A DNA stretch of 64,000 bases, from NCBI RefSeq assembly GCF_042186555.1, contig NC_133325.1, positions 295,960,263 through 296,024,262 on the forward strand. Reading direction: 5' to 3'. The notes under the pieces are model-generated. The model ran no database searches. It saw nothing but the letters and a program-made list of their open reading frames with translations, and was not told the origin of the DNA. The translations under genes were made by a program, and so were the position numbers. Within the stretch, counting starts at the first letter, position 1, and the number at the start of each line of letters is the position of its first letter. Positions 37,301 to 49,300 of this stretch are shown here, piece after piece. This DNA is from Aquarana catesbeiana (taxonomy: Eukaryota; Chordata; Amphibia; Anura; Ranidae).

Positions 37301-40300
37301 CTTGAGGTGGTATTACTGTGGATTCGGGTCCTGGTCCCCCAGGACAACCAGACTCTGGGGACCCTGGATTTGCCATATTAGAAATAGTGGCTGATTCATA
37401 ATGCTGGGACAAATACTGTTAGGAGATGCGGATGTCAATTCCAGACACCTGTCTGTCTGTTGCCTGCTAGAATGTGTATTGTAAATAAGTCTCTAGTATG
37501 GGATCTAAGAGTCATTAGATCCCCATTGTTGTTTGTGTTAATTAACTCTGCTATTGTGATAATGTTGATTGGGTTTTCTGAGCTATAAGACGGCCAGTCT
37601 GGCCTAAAGGTCATGTCTGAGTCATCTAGGCTGTCTAAAGGGATTAGTTAATTAGCTCATGTTAATTACGTTAATAAGGTTACAGCTGTATTGTTAGAGT
37701 AATATGAGCAGGAGGTCTGCACCTCCACTTTTAGTGTATAAAAGAGCCTGTATTTTTCAATAAAAGAGATTCCTGGTTGAACTTACATACAGCCCGCCTG
37801 GTGTTTGTTCTGAGCTATCACCACTGGATTAGAACGGCACATAGCTGTAGTTCTAATCCCGGAGCATCGGATGACCGAACAATCAGATGTTGCGATCTGC
37901 AATCTGATTCTATAGCAGCAGAGGAGTGTCGGGAGAGTGGAACCGAGCGAGCAGGGGCTTGTTACATTTATCTAATAGTTTTTTGAACCTATCGATGCCC
38001 CCCGCTGAAACCACCACCTGTGGAAGGGAATTCCACATTCGTGCCGCTCTTACAGTAAAGAACCCTCTACGTAGTTTAAGGTTAAACCTCTTCTAATTTT
38101 AGTGAGTGGCCACGTGTTATTAAACGCCCTTCTGGGAAAAAGTTTTATCCCTATTATGGGGTCACCATATGGTATTTGTAAATTGAAATCATATCCCCTC
38201 TCATGTGTCTCTTCTCTAGAGAGAATAAGTTCAGTGCTCGCAACCTCAGGGCTGGGCTCAGTCCTCCCTTCTCAGAGCAGCCCACTCAGCTGTCAGTTAA
38301 TTGCCAGCTCAGATCTTTTCCACAGTGACTCACCTGATGATGATATCCTGTTTGTCAGTGCTGCTGGTTACTTAAGCTGTTCAGTTCAGTTCTGCTCCGC
38401 CTTCGCCTTCGCCTTGGTCAACACATCCAGAGACTCTCTCCTGTGTACCTGTTGAAGACTTGCTTGGCTGACGTCCCTTGTGGTTCCTGATCCTGCTTGC
38501 TGTTCCACTACGCTGATTCTCAGTTTTCCTGATTTCCTGGCCTGTCCTGAAGTATGCTGATCTCTGGTTTCCTGACGTCCTGGTATGTATGACTATCTGT
38601 TCCAGTTACCGAACTCTGGCTATAATTTGACTACATTGCTCTGTTTACCTTTTACTATTATTATTATTAAACACAAGTGTGATTTTAACTGCACTTCTGT
38701 CTTGGTCCTATTCATGGTTTCTGACACAACATTTCTTCATAACTAATATCCTCCAGACCCTTTATTAGTGTTGTTGCCCTTCTTTGTACTCGCTCTATTT
38801 CCAGTACATCCTTCCTGAGGACTGGTGCCCAGAACTAGACAGCATACTCCAGGTGAGGCCAGACCAGAGTCTTGTACAGTGGGAGAATTATCACTTTATC
38901 TCTGGAGTTAATCCCCTTTTTAATGCATGCCAATATTCTGTTTACTTTGCTAGCAGCAGCTTGGCATTGCATGCTATTGCTGAGCCTATGATCTACTAGG
39001 ACCACCAGGTCCTTTTCCATCCTAGATTCGCCCAGAGGTTCACCCCCAAGTGAGTAGATTGCATTCATATTTTTGCCACCCAAATGCATTATTTTACATT
39101 TTTCTACATTAAACCTAATTTTCCATGTAGTTGCCCACCCCATTAATTTGTTCAGATCTTCTTGCAAGGATTCCACATCCTGCGGAGAAGTTATTGCCCT
39201 GCCTAGCTTAGTGTTGTCCTCAAATACAGAGATTGAGCTGTTTATCCCATCCTCCAGGTCGTTTATTAACAAATTTAACAGGATGGGTCCCAGCACAGAA
39301 CCCTGGGGGACCCCACTTCCCACCCCTTCCCACGTTTATGGGGAACTGTGTCAAATGCTTTTGCAAAATCCAGATACACCACGTCTATGGGCCTTCCTTT
39401 ATCTAGATGGCAGCTCACCTCCTCATAGAAGGCTAATAGATTGGTTTGGCATGAATGATTCTTCATGAATCCATGCTGATTACTGCTAATGATACCGTTT
39501 TCATTACTAAAATCTTGTATATAGTCCCTTATCATCCCCTCCAAGAGCTTGCATACTATTGATGTTAGGCTAACTGGTCTGTAATTCCCAGGGATGTATT
39601 TTGTGATTTATTAATGTTAAGTTTCCCAATTCTATTTCTAATTCTGTCCTCTGTTAGCCATGAGGGTGCTTCCTATGATGTGTCATGAGGACAAACACTG
39701 CAGTTTTGGTTACTGAAGCCCCCCGATTCCCTTTTGAAGACTGAGGAGAAGAATAAATTCAGTACCTTTGCCATCTCCCCATCCTTTGTAACCAGATGTC
39801 CTTCCTCATTCTTTATGGAGCCAATATGGTCTGTCCTCCCTTTTTTACTGGGATTTTTTTTGCTCTCCTCTGCTATGTGTCTTTCGTGTTCTATCTTAGC
39901 CGCCCTTATTGCACCCTTACATGTCTTGTATTCTTTGTAAAGTTTGAATGCTGATGATGGTCCCTCAGCCTTGAATTTTTTGAAGGCAATCTCCTTTGTT
40001 TTTATATGCATTTTCACATTAGAGTTAAGCCATCCAGGACTTTTAAATTTATTTCCCAATGGGATGAACTGGCTCCAATGCCCTTATTTAACCACTTCAA
40101 TACAGGGCACTTATACACCTTCCTGCCCAGACCAATTTTCAGCTTTCAGCGCTGTCGCAGTTTGAATGACAATTGCACGGTGATGCTACACTGTACCCAA
40201 ACAAAATTTTTATCATTTTGTTCCCACAAATAGAGCTTTCTTTTGGAGGTATTTGATCACCTCTGCGGTTTTTAGTTTTTGCTAAACAAATAAAAAAAGA

Positions 40301-43300
40301 CCGAAATTTGTAAATAAGTAAGTTTTCTCTTTCACTGATGGGCACTGATAAGGCGGCACTGACAGGCACTGATACGGCGGCACCGATGAGGTGGCACCAA
40401 TGAGTGGGCACTGACGGGCACTGACAATGGGCACTAATATGCGGCACTGATGGGCACTGGTAGGTGGCACTGATGGGTGGCGCTGATATGCAGCACTGAT
40501 GGGCATTGATAGGCGGCACTGATGGGCACTCATGGGTGGCACTGGGTGGCACTGGTTGGCACTGATGGGCATTGATAGGCGGCACTGATGGGCACTGAAA
40601 GGCGGCACTGCTGGGCACTGATAGGGTGGCACTGATAGGCGGCACTGCTGGGCACTGATAGGCGGCACTGATAGGCACTGATGGGCACTGATACGTGGCA
40701 CTGATGGGCACTGATACGCGGCACTGATATGAGGCACTGATAGGCATCCCTGGTGGCACTGGCAGTGGTAGGCATTGGAGTGGACACTGACTGGCAGCTG
40801 CCTGGGCATTGATTGGCAGCTGCCTTTGCACTGATTAGTATTTCTCTGGGGGTCTAGGGGGCATACCTGGTGGTCCAGTTTGGCTGGTTTCCCTGGTGGT
40901 CCTGGGCAGCTTTCCTGGTGGTCCTGGGCGGCTTCCCTGGTGGTCCTGGGTAGGATCCGAGGGGTGCTGTGCTGATAAACAATCAGCACAGACCCCCCCG
41001 TCAGGAGAGCAGCGGATCGGCTCTCCTCTACTCGTGTCTGTCAGACGCGAGTGAGGAAAAGCCGATCACCGGCTCTTCCTATTTGCATCATGATCAGCCG
41101 TGATTGGACACGGCTGATTACGTGGTAAAGAGTCTCCGTCAGAGACTCTTTACCTAGATCGGTGTTGCAGGGTGTCAGACTGACACCCCACAACAATGAT
41201 CGCCGCGATGCATGCCCCCAGGGGCTCGATATCCTGATCATGTCATATGACGTCCGGTCAGGAATATCAAACCACTTTGCCGCCGTCATTTTGTAATAGG
41301 GCGGGCGGCAAGTGGTTAATATGCTCTTAAAGCAAACCTATCTCTCCCCCGTGTTTGTTTCTAAGATTTTATCCCAATTTATATCTTCTAGCAAGGTTCA
41401 TAGTTTAGGGAAGTTGGCTTTTTTGAAATTCAGTGTCTTTGTGTTTCCTATTTGTGTTTCCTATTTGTGTGATTTATATTGAAGCCAATTGACCTGTGAT
41501 CACTGTTTCCTAAATTGCCCCGTATTTTCACATCTGTGATCAGGTCTGTATTGTTGGTAATCAGTAGATCTAGCAACGCCTTGTTTCTAGTTGGTGCGTC
41601 TACCATCTGACCCATAAAATTGTCCTGCAGGATATTTAGGAACTGGTGAGCCTTAGATGAATGCATGGTTCCCTCCACCCAGTCTATGTCTGAATATTTA
41701 TGATAACACTTCACATCCTTGCTGCTAATCCAAATTGTGATAGGAGGTCCGTCTCCCTGTCCTCCCTCAGGTTAGGGGGCCTATAGCACATTCCCAGTAT
41801 TATTTTCCCCTTAGCTTCATCCCTTTGGAGCTCTACCCATAAGAATTCAACCTCCTCCCTAGCTCCCTTATTGATTTCATCTCTCACATTCACTTGTACA
41901 TTATTCTTGATATATAGGCATACCCCTCCCCGTTTTTCACCCTCTCTATCCCTCCAATAAAGGGAATACCCTTGAATGTTTGCCAGCCAATCATGAGAGC
42001 TGTTGAACCAGGTCTCCGAAATTCCCAAAAATTCCCACAAAAGAGATGTCACTCTGGTCCTCCAAGGTCATAGAGGCAATGTGACCAGTTGGCCCGTGTC
42101 ATCGGATCATTTCTCCGGCGCTCAGTGAAAAGTATAAGCCAGAAAAACACCGGCTAGCGAGCGCCTGAAAGCCATCCAGTGACTAATAAGCCACTCAGAC
42201 CGTTTTCATGAGAATTAGACTTTTGGCAAAATAGGTCTAGAATAGTTGAAGGAAGCTTCCATAATCTACAGGAGCCTTTCGAAGCCCATTGTACCATCAG
42301 AATCTACTAAACAAAAATGCCTTATTTTGCCTTCTATAGTGACTTCAATGTATGTTGCCAAAATGGTGACATTTCTCCCAAATCTCCTGATTTAGGGGAA
42401 ATAAAAGCACATAATTTCACTCATACCTAATCTTCTTCATCATTTAGGGAAATGTTTGCCATAATAGTGAAATTTCCCTGAAATCTCCAGTTTTGCTAAA
42501 ATGTTAGCGAAGTAAAAATAGTTTGACTTATTCTTCTTTGTGTGCTTCCTTCTCCTCCATTCTTCTAATTCCTAGCGTACAAGCTAAATATTAGATCACA
42601 TTTATTTCCTCTGTTAAATTCATTATAAGATTGAGGGTCATTTTCATATTACCTCCTTACATACAAACAGGTGTCCTGTGTAGCCGTTCATAAGTAACCA
42701 AAATATGCCTGTGTGAATTGTTTAACCTGCCAATATGTTTGTCATTTTAGCCAACACTGAGAGACAATCGGACTCTGCTGTATGAGCACATGCAAATCCA
42801 CCGCCGGGACCACTTTTATCAGACGCAGAGTTGCCCACAGTACAGAATATTACTGGGGTTATGGCAGTTAGCTGTTGCCATAACAACAGTATTTAACGTC
42901 AATGTAATGACGTAAATGTACTGTGGGCAGTCGGCAAGTGGTTAAAGTGAACTGACTGACAGTAGGAGAGAACAGAGTGAGCAGAAGAGTAAGCAGAACA
43001 TAATTATAGGGATTTCCCCAGAGGCACTCTTCATCAACTAAAAAGTTTTTTTATATTTTTTTTAATTTTCAAGTGATTTGTGATTGGATATATCTGCAGG
43101 AAAAGTAAAAAGGCCTTTAATTTGGCTTTTTACTGCTACATTCATTTTTTGCCCCACTTTAGTTGCTTATTTATTTCTTGACTCCTGTCATAAGATATTC
43201 TGTTTGACTCTGCATTTAGTGAATGATTTAACACAGCAGGAGCTTTAGCTGGAAAAAGATATCCTGCCAGAAGCTCTGAAATTGTATGTGCCTTGTAACC

Positions 43301-46300
43301 TGCTACTCATAGGATGTGCCAAGCCAAGAGATTAAAAGATTTCTTGTCAAGCACGTGTTTGGTTCATAATATTTTTGTGCAATGAGTAAGACTTACTTTG
43401 GCCTTATTTAAATAAAAAGAATGTATAGACAGGCTATAAGACATTTTTTAAATTATATTGATCAGAGGTAAATGTATAAAGTACAGTATAGGCATAGTGG
43501 CTTAGTACTTCTGCCTTGCAGAATTGGGGTCTTCGGTTTGAATCCTGGTCAGTATACTACCTACGTAGTGTTTGCATGTTCTCCCTATGCTTATGTAGGT
43601 TTCCTCCCAGTACTTAGATTTTTCTATCACACTCCAAAGACATAGTTACATAGTTACATAGTTACATAGTAGGTGAGGTTGAAAAAAGACACAAGTCCAT
43701 CAAGTCCAACCTATGTGTGTGATTATGTGTCAGTATTACATTACATATCCCTGTATATTGTGGTCATTCAGGTGATTATCTAATAGTTTCTTGAAGCTAT
43801 CAATGCTCCCCGCTGAGACCACCGCCTGTGGAAGGGAATTCCACATCCTTGCCGCTCTTACAGTAAAGAACCCTCTACGTAGTTTAAGGTTAAACCTCTT
43901 TTCTTCTAATTGTAATGAGTGGCCACGAGTCTTATTAAACTCTCTTCTGCGAAAAAGTTTTATCCCTATTGTGGGGTCACCAGTACAGTATTTGTAAATT
44001 GAAATCATATCCCCTCTCAAGCGTCTCTTCTCCAGAGAGAATAAGTTCAGAGCTCGCAACTGGTAGGTTAATTGGCTTCAGTTTAAACTGGCCCTAGTAT
44101 GTGTTTGTATGTATGCATGTGAGATAGGGAGCTTAGAGTGTAAACATTCATTGATGTAAATGTGCAGTACGTAAAGAGCTATGTAAAATTGTCAACACTA
44201 TAAATAGGTACCTGTAATAAATCAATTATTAATTTTTAGTAATCTGAACACTAAAACTTTACAATGGCATCAAACTGTACTTTACTGGGGGGAGAAAAAT
44301 TAATCTCTTTAATCTGTAAAATCCCAAGACATCTCTACAGATAGGATGACTCTTGCTAGAACAAATTACTTAATTACTTATATAGAAGAATTTAGTAAAT
44401 GCTTGTGAACTATGGAAAAGCATACCTCATAAGATCAATTCTGTGAAAGTCAGAAGAACATAGGCATGACAAATGAAGCATAGCATATTAGGCCACATAT
44501 TAAGATGGCTTATTTTACTTAGTGTGAAGACAACATCATTCTTCAACTATTAAACCATAGTCTATATACATTGGGGGAGATTTACTAAAACTGGAGAGTG
44601 GAAAATCTGGTGCAGCTCTGCATAGAAACCAATCAGCTTCCAGGTTTTCTTGCCAAAACTTAATTGAACAAGCTGAAGTTAGAAGCTGATTGGATACCAT
44701 GCACAGCTGCAACAGATATTGCACTGTTAGTGAATCAACCTCAATGAGTGTCTTCGCACATACAGTATTCCTGTAATTGAAAATGTCATACAATGACCAC
44801 TTCTCACAGGAATAGTGAGCAGAATCCCAAAGACTACTTACCTATAGAAGTAAGTGACAGTCTAGGCTCCATATAATTTGCAGGCCCAGGAGATGTTGCA
44901 CCTCCTTTACCCCATTCATGATAGTAATCCTAGAGATGGAAAATTATACACCGCATAGCTGACAGCACATAAGATGCTAGACATATCTACAAGACCTGTA
45001 TCCCGAAGAAAAGATGTTATGTAGGGCATGTCCATTTTCAAGAATCTAAAAATACTTGTTCTAATTCTATAACACAAGACAATGATGTTAGTAAAGTGAA
45101 CAGGGAACATTTTCATGTAAATTTTCAGTTCTATTTAGGTGCAACTTTTTTATTGCTCTCTCCTGCAGTACTGGCAAAGTATTTTTAAAACACCATACAG
45201 TATGCCTTCAAGACATGTATGTCTTACACTAAAGAGCAGCAATATCGCACCTATTAGGTGTTGTTGATTTGATGTGCTACAGTGTGCGATTATACCAGAT
45301 AATTAATTTAAGAGTGGGAAATCCATACCGTGTATCTACAGTGTACAGGGGGAAAAAAATGTTGTAGCCTCTGCATTCATACCGTACAGTAATCTAATGG
45401 TTGGTTCTAATTAAATATACCAGGTAAATTCATGACAGTATTAGATGGATCTAATGGGTGATAATGGTTCATATGTTGTAACCAGGGGCTTGTTTTGATT
45501 TGTCCTTAGACTAAATCTGTCTTAGGAGACATACTGGGGTCTATTAAACCTTCCTTTTCTACCCGTTCTTTCCATTTTCTTCATATTGGCTCTCCCTTTG
45601 GTATTTACTACCTATGATCCAAAGTAAGCGTTTGAAACATAGTGACTTTTTTTTCTACTGTATATTACATTTTTCTGTATGTATGCTGGATACCTTAAAT
45701 AAAGAATTTGCAAAAGAGTGGGAAATTCCAGACATGAAAATGTTTGCACACAGAAGGTGAGTCCTTGTGGATACGCTGGTGGCAGTGGCGGAATTACCAG
45801 GGTATCAGCAGTTGCACTTGCAACTGGGCCCTTGAGTTCCGCCACTGTCCGCCACCATCCGGGAGATCGTACACTGGTCATTGACGGGCACACAGTCCCC
45901 TCCTCCACCCATCCTCTCTGCCTGCCATAGGTGTGCGCAGCCTATTGTATTAGGGTGTGCACCCTTAAGCTCAAACACACATGCATATGTATGTGTCTAC
46001 ATGTATATGAACCCGGCACATTGATCTCCCTGCCGGCACAGTGAAAGAGAAGAGCATAAACACTTTTCTTATGGCAGAGCAGGTAAGAGGGGGATCTTTA
46101 CCATGTTCCTGCTGCTACACAGAGCGAGAACACTAATGCACATGGGGTGATTAGGGTGTTCCTAGGCACACCCGGCACACCCTGTGCGCACGCCTATGCT
46201 GCCTGCACTCACAGGCACACTGCCCAGTCCCCGCCCACTCCGCCCATCCTCTCTGTCCGCACTCACGTGTACTCACAGGCTCTGCCCATCCTCTCTGCCC

Positions 46301-49300
46301 ACCCAAGCAAGACCTAGCAAGGAGTTAGAGCCAAGAGATCTGCGAGTGATTTGCAAGTGAATGGCACTGATCCCATCCCTCAATATCAACACTGCTACTG
46401 ATTCCCCTACACAACTCCATTACTGCCCCTGATTTCTACCCCCCACACCACACCACCACCACTACTGCCACTGATTCCCCCCACACCACACCATCACCAC
46501 TACTGCCACTTATCCCCCCCCACACCACACCACCACCACTACTGCCATTGATACCCCCACGCCATCACCACCACTAGTGCTACTGATACCCCCACACCAC
46601 CACCACCACTGCTGCCACTGACGCCACTCATTTTATCCAATGCCCCCACCACTGCCACTCATCCCATCCAATCCCCCCCTTCCACTACCACTCATCCCAT
46701 CCCCCCAACCACGACCCTCACCACTGATCCCATCCTCCCACCACCGCAGCCACTCGTCCCATTTAATCCCCCCTTCCACTACCACTCATCCCATCCTATC
46801 CTCTCCAACCACCACCCTTGCCACTGATCCCATTCCCCCCACCACCCTTGCCACTGATCCCATTCCTCCACCACCTCTGCCACTCATCCCATTCAATCCC
46901 CCTACCACCAATCCCACCCCCCAACCACCACCCTTACCATTGATCTCATCCCCCCTTACCGCTGCCACTCATCCCATCCCTCCACCCCCACCACCGCTGC
47001 CACTGATCCCATCCCCACCCAACCGCCACTGCTGCCACTGATCCCACCCCCCCACCGTTGCCACTCATCCCATCTCTTCCTCACCGTTGTCAGTCATCCC
47101 ATCCTCCCAACCACGACCCTCGCCACTGATCCCATCCTCCCACCACCGTTGTCACTCATTTAATCCAATGCCCCCACCGCTGCCACTCATCCCATCTAAT
47201 CCCCCCTTCCACTACCACTCATCCCATTCTATCCCCTCCAACCACCACCCTTGCCACTGATCCCATTCCCCCCACCACCCTTGCCACTGATCCCATTCCT
47301 CCACCACCTCTGCCACTCATCCCATTCAATCCTCCTACCACCAATCCCACCTCCAACCACCACCCTTACCACTGATCTCATCCCCCCTCACCGCTGCCAC
47401 TCATCCCATCCATCCACCACCGCTGCCACTGATCCCATCCCCACCCAACCACCACTGCTGCCACTGATCCCACCCCCTCACCGCTGCCACTCATCCCATC
47501 TCTTCCTCACCGTTGTCACTCATCCCATCCCCCCCACCACCACTGCTGCCACTGATCCCATCCCCCACCACCACCGCTGCAACTCATCCCATGGGCATAA
47601 CTACAGGGGTCACAATTGCAATGGCGCACATGTTGCCGCTGTACACCTGGATGGGGGGAGGGCATAAAGAGGAATAAATCCCCTCTATTTTTCTCCTGTA
47701 GCCGCTAAAAGCCTGCTTCTCCTCCTCTCCTTCCCATAGACATTCAGTGGCTGCAGGAGGAAATGGAGGGGATTTGTTCCTCCATATGCCGCCCCTCCTA
47801 TTCAGGTCCTGCTGCCCCCGGGACCCGTGCGAAGGGCCCTGGCCGGAGGTCAGGGGGGCCCTTCATGGTTTCTTGCACCAGGGCCCTGAAGGTTCTAGTT
47901 ACGCCTCTGGTTGGTGGTGGAGTTATTGTGATCCAGACTTTCCAGTTTCTGCCATGTATGATAGGTTCACATGCTGTGGTAGCATGGATCTCTCGATGGG
48001 TCCCACTGGTCCTATGTGGAAGGAGGAAGTGTGACAAAGTCTGGAGAATAGTGAGTGTCTGTAGCTTTCTTTTCAAATTCTATTTTTAAATTATTTTTAA
48101 ATTTCTATTCAAATTTCCTTACAAAGTGAACAGCCTGTTTTCTTTAGTAAATCAATGCCTATGCCTCTGGGATTCTGTGTGGCCTGCCTGCTCACTCATT
48201 ACATGTATGCCTATACCCAATGCTTCAGCAGCTTACTCAATGTAAACCTGAAAGAAACATTGAGGGTTTAGTTTACTAAAACTGAAGAGTTCAAAATCTG
48301 GTGCAGTTGTGCATGTGGGCCAATCGGCTTCTAACTTCAGCCTGTTCAATTAAGCTTTGACAAAAAAACCCTGAAAGATGGTTGGTTTCTATGCAGAGCT
48401 GCACCAGATTTTACAATCCTCAGTTTTTGTAAATCACCCACCAAGGCTGCCATTTCTGGCCCTCCTCTGAAAATACTACTTGCCTAGCTGATATGCTGAT
48501 CTTTTGGCTTTAATACTTTCATTGATCATGATCTTGAGTATATTGGAAAAGTGAAAGTAAGTGCAAAAGTCCCAATCTGCATATTTGTTTTCAGTCTATG
48601 ACTGAAAGGGGTTGATTTACTACAGGCAAATCCACTTTGCACTACAAGTGCACTGAAAGTGCACTTGGAATTGCACTTAAAAGTGCAGTCACTGTAGATC
48701 GCTGTAGATCTGAGGGGAAGCTCTGAAATGAGGGGAAGCTCTGCTGATTTTATCATCCAATCATGTGCAAGCAAAAATGCTGTTTTTATTTATTTTCCTT
48801 GCATGTCCCGTTCAGATCTACAACGACTGCACTTGCAGTGTACTTCTAAGTGCACTTGCAGTGCACTTGTAGTGCAAAGTGGATTTACCTTTAGTAAATA
48901 ATGCCCAAAGTATTGAAGGAAGAGGGTCAACATGAAAATCAATATCATTTTCAGAAGAAGTGACCAGTTGTTGCAACTTAATTTTTTCTCTCATGACAGA
49001 TTTCCTTTACATAACCTTTGCGTCAGGCCCACTTGGCGACAATGCCCAATCTAGACACGACTGAGGCCTCTCCTTTGCTGGAAAGAGCTAAGCCATACAC
49101 TGTACCCAAGCATAAGGGCAGAACCTTAATAGCCCCTTAAAAATCAAAAATTTACTTATTTGAGTTTAGCAATATTTGGTGCATTAGCTCCATGGTATTA
49201 AACCCTTGACATATAGTGGATGATTTACTACAGGCAAATAGGCTGTCCACTTTGCAAGGAAAGTTGCACTTTGCAAGGGAATTTATTCCATAACTTAATA

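Larger units (their letters stand above)
37050..42055 (-). mobile_element. CR1-like LINE with three insertions
   Basis: The LINE pieces are 42055-41320, 40087-38731, 38240-37972 and 37172-37050. Read in this order on the minus strand they encode endonuclease-type sequence (VELQRDEAKGKIILGMCYRP, then TNNTDLITDVKIRGNLGNSD), a linker (NKFKSPGWLNSNVKMHIKTK), the reverse transcriptase (QHGFMKNHSCQTNLLAFYEE, VVYLDFAKAFDTVPHK, SGVPQGSVLGPILLN) and the common 3' end. The FADD box reads FEDN and stops and frameshifts are present, so the copy is dead. The 3' tail carries ATAG-type repeats, as in CR1. A solo LTR, a second LTR-like insert and a TTAA element split it. Confidence 0.88.

Noticed and set aside
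40139..40989. Two minus-strand frames of about 230 codons rich in CPSVPPISA
   Set aside because: They are translations of the GGCACTGATGGGCACTGATA minisatellite inside the TTAA element.
43488..43560. Possible tRNA gene (A and B box-like sequences)
   Set aside because: The sequence continues as a SINE body and does not fold as a tRNA cloverleaf. It is the tRNA-derived head of a SINE.
46640..47667. Plus-strand Pro-rich frames (PLPLIPSPP...)
   Set aside because: They are translations of the CCACC-rich array, with no gene context.
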